A program made the position numbers and the translations under genes. Positions 53,682 through 64,000 of a DNA stretch of 64,000 nucleotides are shown piece by piece. Position 1 is the stretch's first letter; each line of letters opens with the position of its first letter. The stretch lies in contig NC_085138.1 of assembly GCF_035046485.1 (NCBI RefSeq), positions 273,091,694 to 273,155,693 on the forward strand, written 5' to 3'. Under the pieces are notes generated by a model, which worked only from the letters and a program-made list of their open reading frames with translations, was not told where the DNA came from and made no database searches. This DNA comes from Aedes albopictus. Lineage: Eukaryota > Arthropoda > Insecta > Diptera > Culicidae.

Positions 53682-56600
53682 CCAACAGGGTTTTTGTAAC
53701 GTAAAGAACCGACAGGCAAAAAAACGTAGAACTAATTTTTTTGCACATCCATATCTCAGCAGTTAGTGAACCAAATTTCAATCTTTTTGCCTTAACGGAA
53801 TCCTACACTATCCTAGAAAGGTGTAGTGAAAGCCGATTGGAATTTCATGCAGCTTCCGGTGAGAACCAGGCGAAAACATTAGTTCCACATTTTTAACTTC
53901 TTCCGGTTCCGTTTTGTTCCCGGATTGGTTATGAGTACCATGTTTTTGTAGCGAGTTCTTTCGGATCCTCGAAAAGATATAAACATTCTGTCTTCGGCAA
54001 AGTTGTTCAGAACAACAACCACTTCCTGATGATGGATTTCATAGTTCCGAATTTCCCCACCACGTGGCGCTAGTGTACATAGTGACTTCCGGTACGACTT
54101 TGGTGGGATATAGCACGAGATTGAAGCCAGATAGGAAGATGCGATCTTCAGCAAAGTTGTTCAGGACTACGAGTACTTCCAGTTCATGAAGCGCATTGTT
54201 CGGAATTTCACCACCACGTGGCGCTAGTGTACGTGGCTACTTCCGGTATGACTTTGGAGGGATATAGCACGAGGTTGAAGCCAGATAGGAGATGCGATCT
54301 TCTGCAAAGTTGTTCAGGACAACGAGTATTTCTAGGCCATGAAGAGCATAGTTCCAAATTTCACCACCACGTGGCGCTAGTGTACATAGTGACTTCCGGT
54401 ACGACTTTGGTGGGATATAGCACGAGATTGAAGCCAGATAGGAAGATGCGATCTTCGGCAAAGTTGTTCAGGACAACGAGTATTTCTAGGCCATGTAGGG
54501 CATAGTTCAGAATTTCACCGCTAGTGTACTTAGTGACTTCCGGTACGACTTTGGTGGGATATATCACAAGATTGAAGCCAGATAGGAAGGTTCTATCTTC
54601 GACAAAGTTGTTTAGGAGTACGAGCGCTTCCAGGTCATGAAGAGCACAGTTTCGAATTTCACCACCACGTGCCACTAGTGTACGTGGCTACTTCCGGTAT
54701 GACTTCAGTGAAATAAATCACAAGATTGAAGCCAGATGGGAGAGTACGATCTTCGACAAAAATGTTCAGGATTACGATTACTTCCAGGTCATGAAGAGCA
54801 TAGATCAAAATTTCACCACCACGTAGCGCTAGTGTACATAGCTACTTCCGGTACGACTTTGGTGGGAGATAGCACGAGATTGAAGCCAGATAGGAAGATG
54901 TGATCTTTGGCAAAGTTGTTCAAGACTACGAGTATTTCCAGGTCATGAAGAGCATAGTTCAGAATTTCACCACTACGTGGCGCTAGTGTACATAGTGACT
55001 TCCGGTACGACTTTGGTGGGATATATCTCAAGATTGAAGCCAGATAGGAAGGTACCATCTTCGACAAAGTAGTTCAGGAGTACGAGCGCTTCCAGGTCAT
55101 GAAAAGCACTGTTTCGAATTTCACCACCACGTGCCACTAGTGTACATAGTTACTTTCGGTACGACTTTGGTGGGATATAGCACGAGATTGAAGCCAGATA
55201 AAAAGAAACGATCTTCGACATAGTTGTTCAGGACTACGAGTACTTCCAGGTCATGAAGAGCATAGTTCAGAATTTCACTACCACGTGGCGCTAGTGTACA
55301 TAGTTACATCCGATACGACTTTGATGAAATATATCACAAGATTCGACAAGATCGACAAGATCGACAAAGTTGTTCATGACTACAGGTACTTCCATGTCAT
55401 GAAGAGCAGAGTTCCGAATTTCACCACCACGTGCCACTTGTGTACATAGCTAGTTCCGGTATGAATTTGGTGGGATATAGCACGAGATGGAAGCCAGATA
55501 GAAAGATGCGATCTTCGGCAAAGTTGTTCAGTACTACGAGTACTTCCAGGTCATGAAGAGCATTGTTCAAAATTTCACCACCACGTGGCGCTAGTGTCGG
55601 CTGTCTTCGCGTATTGTACGCAAAGGGTAGTTTATTGAATCGTTCTACAAAACTCAAATTGTTCAAAAGCTTTTTATTGCCATATTTTATAGCATGTGAT
55701 GTTTTTATTAGTTTGGCTTCAAGTCATGCTCAGAATCGATTGAGAATAGCATTAAACTCGTGTATCCGCTTCGTCTTTAATCTAAGAAGGTTAGATCCTG
55801 TTTCGCACCTGCAACCAATACTTTTGGGCTATTCGTTTCAGAGTTTTATTGAAGCTCGTTGCTGTATGTTTTTGCACAAAATCTCTACAACTAAAACTCC
55901 GGGGTATCTTTACGACAAACTAAGACCATTCATCAGTTCGAGAGTTAGAGATTATGTCATACCCACTCACACTTCTTCTATGTACGGTAAATCATTTTTT
56001 GTTAGAGGCGTTGTTCTGTGGAATTCATTACCAAGCTACATGAAAAATCAACGGTCTATATTTGTGTTCAAGAAGCAATGTCAAGAGTATTTTGATTAGT
56101 CAAGATTGGATAAGGAAAGAAGAAAGTGTTTATTTTAATGTGTTATTTTTATTATAATTATGATCAAATTAGTGATGCCCAAATCCATGCCAAAAAGCTG
56201 TGTAGCATTTAAAAGACTTTAGTCTTAAGCTATCGGAGAATAAATAAATGAAATGAATGAAATTTCAAACCTGGTAGTGCTCGTAGTCCTGAACAATTTT
56301 GCCTTCCTATCAGACTTGCAGATCGTGCAATACCTCATCAAATTCTTACCGGAGATTAGTATGTACACCAGCGCCACGTGATGGTGACGATCGGAACTGG
56401 AAGTACTTGTAGTCCTGAACAACTTTGCTGAAGATCGCATCTTCCTATCTGGCTTCAATCTCGTGCTATATCCACCAAAGTTGTACCGGAAGTCACTATG
56501 TACACTAGCGCCACGTGGTGGTGAAATTTTGAACTATGCTCTTCATGACCTGGAAGTACTCGTAGTCCTGAACAACTTTGCCGAAGATCGCATCTTCCTA

Positions 56601-57500
56601 TCTGGCTTCAATCTCGTGCTATATCCCACCAAGTCATACCGGAAGTAGCTATGTAACTAGCGCCACGTGGTGGTGAAATTCCGAACTATGCTCTTCATGA
56701 CCTGGAAGTACTTAACAACTTTGCCGCAGATCGCATCTTTCTATCTGGCTCCAATCTCGTGCTATATCCCACCAAGGTCGTACCGGAAGTCACTTTGTAC
56801 ACTAGCGCCACGTGGTAGTGAAATTTTGAACTATGCTCTACATGACCTGGAAGTACTCGTAGTCCTGAACAAATTTGCCGAAGATCGCATCTTCTTATCT
56901 GGCTTCAACCCCGTGCTATATTCCTCCAAAGTCATACCGGAAGTAGCTATGTACACTAGCGCCACGTGCTGGTGAAATTTCAAACTATGCTCTTCATGAC
57001 CTGGAAGTACTCGTAGTCCTGAACAACTTTGCCGAAGATCTCATCTTCCTATCTGGCTTCAATCTCGTGCTATATCCCACCAAAGTCGTACCGGAAGTCA
57101 CTATGTACACTAGCGCCACTTGGTGGGGAAATTCGGAACTATGAAATCCATCACCAGGAAGTGGCTGTTGTTCTGAACAACTTTGCCGAAGACAGAATGT
57201 TGCTATCTTTTCGAGGTTCCGAAAGAACTCGCTACAAAGACATGGTACTCATGACCAATCCGGGAACAAAACGGAACCGGAAGAAGTTAAAAATGTGGAA
57301 CTAATGTTTTCGCCTGGTTCTCACCGGAAGCTGCATGAAATTCCAATCGACTTTCACTACACCTTTCTAGGATAGTGTAGGATTCCGTTAAGGCAAAAAG
57401 ATTGAAATTTGGTTCACTAACTGCTGAGATATGGATGTGCAAAAAAACAGTTCCACGTTATTTTGCCTGTCGGTACTTAGCGTGTTAAAAAATCCTGGTT
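53682..57500. mobile_element. 3.8 kb foldback with tandem-array arms and captured LINE tail
   Basis: 53682-53999 and 57180-57500 are inverted copies (CCGACAGGCAAAA, ATGGATGTGCAAAAAA, TTGCCTTAACGGAATCCTAC, GGTTCCGTTTTGTTCCCGG). Inward, each arm is a tandem array of about 160-bp units containing TCTTCGGCAAAGTTGTTCAGG, AGTACTTCCAGGTCATGAAG, CCACCACGTGGCGCTAGTGT and TGACTTCCGGTACGACTTTGG; about ten units at left, six or seven at right. The centre (about 55597-56270) is a LINE 3' fragment. The ends carry no transposase, and I see no clear target duplication. Inserted in the 12-bp array. Confidence 0.88.
55597..56270 (+). pseudogene. 3' end of a CR1/Jockey-superfamily LINE inside the foldback
   Basis: Plus-strand frame to 56099 encodes the C-terminal region of a non-LTR ORF2: LKLFKSFLLPYFIACDVF, NSCIRFVFNLRRLDPVSHLQ, PGYLYDKLRPFISSR, then GVVLWNSLPSYMKNQRSIFVFKKQCQEYF. 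This order (LNLRR.DHVSH, then LWNSLP, then FK) is the usual post-RT tail. After the stop a 170-nt 3' UTR ends AATAAATAAATGAAATGAAT, a simple tail. The RT catalytic core is absent. The upstream open frame extends into the repeat unit and is not native. Confidence 0.85.
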
Positions 57501-57669
57501 GAATTTTCGGTTATCTCCTGATGGTATTCCTGAAGAACTCCTGGACAAATTCCCGAGGAACTCTTGCTCTTGGAGAGACTGACAGAAGTATTCCCGAGGA
57601 ACTTCTGGACACATTTTAGAGGAACTTCTGGAAACATTTTAGAGGTACTTCTGCAGCAATTCCCGCGAA
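57501..57669 (+). repeat. 12-bp array, second part
   Basis: GGAACTCCTGGACAAATTCCCG-type units between the foldback and the hAT-like MITE. Confidence 0.75.
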
Positions 57670-57677
57670 ATATCTAG

Positions 57678-58153
57678 TAGAGATGGTCGGGTTTCAGATT
57701 TTACAGACCCGAACCCGACCCGTACCCGAACAATTTTCAATTTCAAAACCCGGACCCGACCCGAACCCGAGATTTTTTTGTTCCGTCAAACCCGGACCCG
57801 ACCCGAACCCGAAAAATTTTCGTCGATTGAGCCCGAACCCGACCCGAACCCGAGAAAATATTTGCCAATAAACCTGACCAAAACCCGAGTTAAAAAATAC
57901 TTGTTAAATGTATCGAATATAACAAATGAAGCATTTTTCTAAATATTGATTTATCTAGACTGCTACGAAACCCGACTTAAACCCGACGTTATACAAACCC
58001 GACCCGACCCGTACCCGAAAATTTCGAAATTGTTTAAACCCGGACCCGACCCGAACCCGAGTCTTTTTTTAATTTCCAAGCCCGAACCCGACCCGTACCC
58101 GTCGGGTTCGGGTCGGGTTTCGGGTTTGAAAACCCGAAACCCGACCATCTCTA
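57678..58153. mobile_element. hAT-like MITE with CCCGAACCCGACC array
   Basis: TAGAGATGGTCGGGTTTC at left and GAAACCCGACCATCTCTA at right are exact inverted ends. ATATCTAG flanks both sides (57670-57677, 58154-58161), an 8-bp duplication fitting nTnnnnAn. The interior repeats ACCCGAACCCGACCCG and its variants, ending with its inverted copy at right. Frames such as KPGPDPNP are repeat translations. Confidence 0.93.
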
Positions 58154-58161
58154 ATATCTAG

Positions 58162-59533
58162 ATGAATTCCTTGAAAATTGATGAAAGGAATTTCCGCTGA
58201 ACATTTGGAGAAGTTTTCATGGAGCTTCTGGAAAAACTCATAATAGAATTTGTGTGAAATTCCCGGAGGAATTAACTAATAGGAATTTCCGATGAACTCC
58301 TGCATAAATTTAAAGAGCTCCTGTAGGAATTCCAGAGGAACTTCTGTAGGAATTCATGAGGAACTCGTGGACGAATTTCCGAGGAATTTCTGGAAGAATT
58401 TTCGGAGGAACTCCTTGAGTAATGTTCAGTGAAAATCACCTCCTGGTTGAATTTTCAGAAAACTACTACAGGAACTCCTGGGCACCTTCTGAATTCACGA
58501 GGAACTCCTGTAGGAATTTTCATGGAACTCCTGGAGAAATTCATGAGCATCTTCTGGGGGAATTCCCGAGGAGATCCCGCAGAAAATCTCTCGAAATTTC
58601 TGAAGGAATTCACAAGGAACGGTTGAAGAAATTCCCGAGGAACTACTGGATGAATTACCGAAAGAATACTTGGAGAACTCCTGGAGGAATTCCCAAGGAG
58701 CTGCTGGAGGAGTTCCAGAAGAACTTCTGGCGAAACTCCCGAGGATCTAATGGAGGAGTTCTTTTGAAACTCCTGATAGAATTCCCGAGGAACGCTCAGG
58801 GTGAACTTGAGGAGGAATTTCCGGGAAAAATGTAGATAAATTCCTGAGGAACTGCTGGAGGAGTTTTTGATGAACTCGTGCTGGAACTTTTGATGAACTC
58901 ATGGGGGAGTTTCAGAGAAACTCCTGGAGAAACTACCGAAGGGTTCCTGGAAGAATTCCCACGGTACTTCTGTGGGAGTTCCCGATGAACTTCTGGAAAA
59001 ATTCTCAAGGAACTCCAGGTGCAGCTACCGAGGAACTTCTGGAAGAATTTAGGGGGACATATCTGCATGAACTCTTTGAGAACTACTGCGGGAATTCTGG
59101 AAGAATTTCCAAGGAACTCCTGGAGGCATTTCCGAAGAATTCCCAAAGAAATTTCCAAGGAAATCCTAGGAGAATTCTCAAGTAACTAAAGGATGAATTC
59201 TCGATGAACTCCTGGTGGAGTTCTCGAGGTACTTCGGGTAGAATTTACGAAGACCTCCTGGATGAATTCTCGAGGAATTCCTGGAGAAACTCTTGAGGAA
59301 CTCCTGGAGAATTTTTCAGGGAATATTAACTTCTGGTTGAATTTTCGGCGAACTCCTACAGAAATTCCCGAGCAACTCCTGGAGGAATTCTTGAGGAACT
59401 AGTGGAGGAGTTCACGAGAATCTCCTGGAGCAATTCACGGGGAACTCCTGGAGTAATATTTGAGGAACTCTTGAAGAACTTCTCGAGGATCTTCTGCAGG
59501 AATTCCCGAGGAGATCCTGTAGAAATTCCAGCG
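58162..59533 (+). repeat. 12-bp array, third part
   Basis: The most extensive stretch of GGAATTCCCGAGGAACTCCTG-type units in the window, here with a GAGGAACTCCTGGAG variant. Frames up to 137 codons on both strands are products of this repeat. Confidence 0.85.
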
Positions 59534-59799
59534 TCTCCAGTTAGCCTAGTGGTTAAGGCTATGGATCGCCAATCCGGAGACGGCGGGTTCGATTCCCTTA
59601 CCGGTTGGGAAAATTTTCTCGACTCCCTGGGCATAGTGTATCATTGTGCTTGCCTCACAATATACAAATTCATGCAATGGCAGGCAAAGAAAACCCTTCA
59701 ATTAATAACTGTGGAAGTGCTCAGAGAACACTAAGTTGAAGCGAGGCAGGCCAAGTCCCAGTGCGGACGTAGAGCCATAAAGACGAAGAGGAAGAAGAA
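59534..59799 (+). mobile_element. Feilai-type SINE, intact promoter boxes
   Basis: TCTCCAGTTAGCCTAGTGG (A box 59541-59552), GGTTCGATTCC (B box 59586-59596), Feilai body (GGGCATAGTGTATCATTG, AACTGTGGAAGTGCTCAG, TTGAAGCGAGGCAGGCC) and a GAAGAGGAAGAAGAA tail. No target-site duplication could be read because the flanks are the degenerate array. Confidence 0.92.
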
Positions 59800-60314
59800 T
59801 AAACATGGCTCCTACCAAAGGTTTAGCTTATCGTCGATCGTCACCCCCAAGTGTTAAACAAAGCGCTTCGAAGTGATAGTGCCGTGGAATCGCGTACAAT
59901 GATCATCGCTACTACTTTTTCGATCGAATCACCGTAGGCCTCCAGCGTTATCGTCAGCAAAGCCGAAACTTCGTGGCGGCACCCCTGAAGGAATTCCGGC
60001 AGAAAGCCACAAAATAAAACGTGAAGAGTGCCCTGAAGAAAATTTTGGGGAAATCCTCTAAAATAATCTCTAGAGGAGTCCTTTGATTCCCTTAAGGAGT
60101 TGCTAGGGGGATCTCTGATGGAGTTTTTGAATGTAACTCTGAATAAGTTCCAAGAGATATTCTTGGTGGAACTCCTACAGGAAATCCTTAAGGTATTCCT
60201 GCAGGAATTCTTCGAAGGAATTTCTGGAACGAGCTCGTGTATGAATTAAGTCTGGGATTTTTCTTGAAACTAGTTATCCACAACACCAAGCTTTGGATAA
60301 AACATATATTTGTA
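59800..60314. repeat. Short unassigned piece and last remnant of the 12-bp array
   Basis: 59800-59974 shows nothing recognisable. 59975-60250 contains weak GGAATTCC/CTGGAGG units. No gene. Confidence 0.5.
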
Positions 60315-61747
60315 ACATATTCATTTCATTTATTTAGTTAACATCAAATTCATGATAATACTGAATCAACAATTTTCCGCCATAATACTCGATTTGCAGC
60401 TGCAGCTCTCCAACCTCGGTCACGCCCAACACTCGCCAGATCACGCTCCACATGGTCCGCCCATCGTGCTCTCTGCGCTCCACGCCTTCTTGTACCAACC
60501 GGATGGTTAGCAAACACCAACTTTGCAGAGTTGTTGTCCGGCATTCTTGCAACATGCCCTGCCCACCGTATCCTTCCGGCTTTGGCCACTTTCTGGATGC
60601 TGGATTCGCCGTAAAGTGCAGCGAGCTCGTAGTTCATCCTTCTCCGCCACACACCGTTCTCCTGCACGCCGCCGAAGATCCACCGGTCTTATTAACGTCT
60701 TGTACATGGTACATTTGGTGCGGGGGTGAATCTTTTTTGACCGCAGTTTCTTCTGGAGCCCATAGTAGGCACGACTTCCACTGATAATGTGCCTTCGTAT
60801 TTCACGGCTCACGTTATTGTCAGCCGTTAGCAAGGAACCGAGGTAGACGAATTCTTCTACTAATTCGAAAGTATCCCCGTCTATCGTAACATTGCTGCCA
60901 AGGCTTGTCCTGTCTCGCTTAGTCCCACCTACCAGCATGTACTTTGTCTTAGCCGCATTCACCACCAGTCCGACCTTTGCAGCTTCACGTTTCAGGCGGG
61001 TGTACAGTTCTGCCACCGTTCCAAATGTTCTAGCAAAAATATCCATGTCATCCGCAAAAAAGACAAACTGGCGTGAAGATCGTACTCCGGCTATTGAGCC
61101 CGGCTCGTCGCATAACACCTTCCAGGGCGATGTTGAATACTAGGCAGGAAAGTCCATCACCTTGTCGTAGTCCCCGTCGAGATTCGAATGAACTGGATAG
61201 TTCACCCGAAATCCTTACGCTGTTATGCACACCGTCCATCGTTGCTCTTATCAGTCTAGTAAGCTTCCCGGGAAAGTTGTTCTCGTCCATAATTTTCCAT
61301 AGCTCTGTGCGGTCGATACTGTCGTATGCCGCTTCGAAGTCGATGAACAGGTGGTGCGTTGGGACCTGGTATTCACGGCATTTCTGGAGGATTTGCCGTA
61401 CGGTGAAGATCTGGTCCGTTGTCGACCGGCCGTCGATGAAACCGGCTTGGTAACTTCCCACGAACTCATTTACTTTAGGTGAAAGACGACGGAAGATGAT
61501 CTGGGATAGCACTTTGTAGGCGGCATTCAAAATGGTGATCGCTCGAAAGTTCTCACACATTAACTTGACGCCTTTCTTGTGGATGGGACAGATTATGCCT
61601 TCCTTCCACTCCTCCGGTAGCTGTTCGGTTTCCCAGATCTTGACTACTAACTGGTGCAGACAGGTGGCCAGCTTTTCCGGGTCCATCTTGATGAGTTCTG
61701 CTGCGATACCGTCCTTACCAGCCGCTTTGTTGTTTTGAGCCTTCATC
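60315..61747 (-). pseudogene. RTE-like copy 4, reverse transcriptase and 3' end
   Basis: Minus-strand frames in order: NNKAAGKDGIAAELIKMDPE, EQLPEEWKEGIICPIHKKG, NFRAITILNAAYKVLSQIIF, FVGSYQAGFIDGRSTTDQ, LFIDFEAAYDSIDR (motif A), GLRQGDGLSCLVFN (motif B), then, after a frame change at about 61050-61118, VFFADDMDIFARTFGTVAEL (catalytic FADD) and AKTKYMLVGGTKRD. A second frame change follows at about 60690, and the C-terminal block (WRRRMNYELAALYG, RIRWAGHVARMPD, LVFANHPVGTRRRGAQRARW) closes at about 60350. The RT is complete in content but split by about three indels. JAM1-like RTE is my best guess from memory. Confidence 0.9.
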
Positions 61748-63202
61748 CTTAACCTCCCTCAGCGTGGGAGTTGGTTCGTTCCCGTCCTCTGCTGCACCAA
61801 CATAGTCATTTCCTCCGCTGTCTTGGTCCTCCGTACCTACATTCTCTTCGCCATTCAGGTGCTCGTCGAAGTACTGCTTCCACCTTTCGATCACCTCACG
61901 TTTGTCCGTCAGGAGGCTCCCGTCCTTATCCCTGCAGATTTCGGCTTGCGGCACGTAGCCTTTGCGGGATGCGTTGAGCTTCTGGTAGAACTTACGTGTT
62001 TCTTGTGAACATCACAGCAGTTCCATTTCCTCGCACTCCGCTTCCTCCAGGCGGCGCTTTTTCTCCCGGAAGAGACGGGTCTGCTGCTTCCGCTTCTGTC
62101 TGTATCGCTCTACATTCTGTCGGGTTCCATGCTGCAGCATTACTGCCCGCGCTGCATCCTTCTCCTCCAGAACCGCTCTACACTCCTCGTCGAACCAATC
62201 GTTTCGTCGACTCCGTTCTACGTACCCGATAGTGCTCTCGGCTGCGTTGTTGATGGCTGCTTTGACTGTACTCCAGCAGTCCTCTAGAGGGGCCACATCG
62301 AGCACACCCTCGTCCGGCAACGGTGCCTTGAGATTCTGCGCGTATGCGGTGGCGACTTCCGGTTGCTTCAGTCGCTCTAGATCGTACCGGGGCGGCCGCC
62401 GGTACTGTACATTATTAATAACGGAGAGTTTTGGGCGCAGTTTAACCATCACCAGGTAGTGATCAGAGTCGATATTAGCGCCACGGTAGGTCCTGACGTC
62501 GATAATGTCGGAGAAGTGCCGTCCATCAATCAGAACGTGGTCGATTTGCGATTCCGTTTGTTGTGGTGATCTCCAGGTGTAACGATACGGGAGGCTGTGC
62601 TGGAAGAAGGTGCTAAGAATGGCCATGTTCTTGGAGGCGGCGAAATCAATGAGGCGTAGGCCATTTTCGTTCGTCAGCTGGTGGGCGCTGAACTTTCCAA
62701 TCGTCGGTCTGAATTCCTCCTCCTGGCCTACCTGAGCGTTTAGATCTCCTATGATGATCTTGACGTCGTGGTTTGGGCAGCGGTCGTACTCGCGTTCGAG
62801 CTGCGCGTAAAATGCGTCTTTGTCATCATCAGTGCTTCCGGAGTGAGGGCTGTGCACGTTTATTATGCTAATGTTGAAGAATCGGCCCTTGATCCTCAAC
62901 CTGCACATTCTTTCGTCGATCGGCCACCTGATCACGCGCCTCTGCATGTCGCCCATCACTATAAAAGCTGTTCCCAGCTCACGTGTGTTGTCGCAACTCT
63001 GGTAGATGGTATGATTACCTCTAAACGTTCGCACCATAGATCCTGTCCAACACACCTCCAGCAGCGCTACGATTCCGAACCCCCGGTCCTTCAGTATATC
63101 GGCGAGTATGCGGGTGCTCCCGGAGAAGTTAAGGAATCTGCCGTTCGACATACCGTGCAAACTCGGTCTGAAGTAACGAAACTTTGTAGCACATAATATC
63201 AA
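61748..63202 (-). pseudogene. RTE-like copy 4, APE endonuclease and linker
   Basis: A 396-codon open frame (62012-63202) covers the endonuclease: GFGIVALLEVCWTGS (an L replaces Q before the catalytic E), GTAFIVMGDMQRRV, VHSPHSGSTDDDKDAFYAQL, IIGDLNAQVGQ (D-x-N), ESQIDHVLI and NIDSDHYLVMVKLRPKLS (terminal SDH). The linker follows (FDEECRAVLEEKDAARAV, REKKRRLEEAECEEMELL) up to a stop near 62012. 61748-61954 continues it with CRDKDGSLLTDKREVIERWK and YFDEHLNG. With 60315-61747 this is the best preserved RTE copy in the window. No ORF1 was seen upstream. Confidence 0.9.
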
Positions 63203-64000
63203 GCCTCGTTTGCTCTCTCACACTCAGTTGGCTTGTCATGAGCCTTCATTTAGTATGTAATTTATACCTATATCTATCCAAATTAACATACTGCCATCAT
63301 ATGAAAAATTTAAAATGCCCGTGCAGATATGCCAGTCCTCATTTGCAAAATACGCCACATTGTGCAATGTGCATTCACCTGTCACGTTCGTTGAACATTG
63401 TCGGCTTGTCTTTGTTTAACGAATGCCACATATTTACTGTCCGGTGTTTGCACTCATTTTTTTTCCTGTAATTATAAACCAATTAAGAGTGTGAGATTGT
63501 TGGTTTAATATTTCGTCCCCAGCCAGCGACATCGGTTACCACTGCCGAACCACTCCACTCCGGGAGCCAATGCCGTTGCATCCAAATTGTCGCATTCCTC
63601 GTGGGATTCCTATCGTGCTTTCCTCCGCAGACAGTGCAGCTTATAAATAGCTGTCACCGTGCGTTGCAATAATTGAACTGAAAATTTTAATATCGCACAC
63701 ATTCAACCATTTTCGGCAAATTAATAACTGTGGGGTTGGCCTTTGATTTGTACCCGGCGCGGAGAAATTTTGGACAAACAGTTTGAAGAACAATTGGTCC
63801 AATTGCGGTTGCCATGCATATTTGAACACAATTTCGTGATGTACAAAATATATGGGTGCTGGACTTATTACCAACCATCCTCAATGCTGTCGAATGAAGT
63901 ATTTTGTATATGCGTTGACTACCCTAACATGAACGTTGACATATGCAACGCAAGGACTCTGCTCAATTCGCCTGATTGGCCCAGTTCGGGTTCCATGATT
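63203..64000. other. Unassigned stretch, no gene recognised
   Basis: 63203 to the end holds no recognised domain or repeat. Short frames at 63238-63471 and 63641-63884 have no known motif. Could be unique DNA or the 5' flank of RTE copy 4. Confidence 0.4.

Noticed and set aside
54218..57304. Many short similar frames (for example SSYLASISCYIPPKSYRK)
   Set aside because: Translations of the 160-bp foldback unit on either strand.
57683..58161. Proline-rich frames (KPGPDPNP repeats)
   Set aside because: Translation of the CCCGAACCCGACC array in a hAT MITE; both strands give similar peptides.
58422..58835. 137-codon frame and overlapping frames nearby
   Set aside because: Products of the 12-bp array; repetitive composition and counterpart frames on the other strand.
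1..64000. Endogenous viral elements (flavivirus, rhabdovirus and similar)
   Set aside because: I looked for viral polymerase, nucleoprotein and glycoprotein motifs in the longer frames and saw none; all recognisable proteins are retroelement-encoded.
1..64000. Host protein-coding genes, tRNA, rRNA, CRISPR arrays
   Set aside because: No frame outside the retroelements shows a known domain, no tRNA cloverleaf was found beyond SINE heads, and CRISPR-like regular spacers are absent. Short host exons could be missed by eye.

Overview
The window looks like a culicine mosquito chromosome, most probably Aedes. This rests on the mobile elements: tRNA-related SINEs ending in triplet repeats (the Feilai pattern described from Aedes aegypti), several RTE-like and LOA-like non-LTR retrotransposons, a Penelope-like element, a decayed Ty3/gypsy element and more than twenty short non-autonomous DNA elements. 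I recognise no host protein gene, tRNA, rRNA, CRISPR array or endogenous viral gene. Apart from retroelement ORFs, the long open frames are fortuitous translations of repeats.

Region by region. (1) 0.9-7.0 kb: one minus-strand RTE-like copy split by three insertions: a MITE that itself carries a SINE, a 2.87 kb foldback at 1704-4570, and a small MITE at 5882-6033. (2) 9.0-11.6 kb: a decayed minus-strand Ty3/gypsy element (zinc knuckle, protease, linker, reverse transcriptase) split by a 1.1 kb insert and a Feilai SINE. (3) 13-20.8 kb: AT-rich sequence with nested MITEs and a G-rich array. (4) 20.9-29.2 kb: an old minus-strand LOA/Lian-like element whose 3' UTR received a full-length plus-strand LOA-like retrotransposon (21175-27460) with a target-site duplication, a poly(A) tail, and both ORFs open. 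(5) 29.6-33.7 kb: a degenerate 12-bp array interrupted by a Penelope-like element (30135-32222) with inverted terminal repeats, two hammerhead-ribozyme-like motifs and a 14-bp target-site duplication. (6) 33.8-37.4 kb: an RTE 5' fragment, SINEs and MITEs. (7) 38.4-43.9 kb: a plus-strand RTE-like copy split by two hAT-like elements and a MITE. (8) 44.7-52.3 kb: TA-duplicating MITEs, two of them sharing one TA, and a large tandem-repeat element hosting further insertions and SINEs. (9) 53.5-60.3 kb: another 12-bp array carrying a 3.8 kb foldback with a captured LINE 3' end, a hAT MITE and a Feilai SINE. (10) 60.3-63.2 kb: the best preserved RTE-like copy, minus strand, with few lesions.

How the parts relate: autonomous retroelements (RTE, LOA, Penelope) supplied reverse transcriptase and endonuclease, SINEs probably borrowed LINE machinery, and the MITEs and foldbacks depended on transposases encoded elsewhere. 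The order of nesting gives a readable relative chronology. The least explained signals are a shared CTTCGGCAAAGTTG-like motif in several foldbacks and MITEs with unrelated ends, and the LOA element, where ORF1 and ORF2 share one frame separated by a single TAA with no usable ATG for ORF2.
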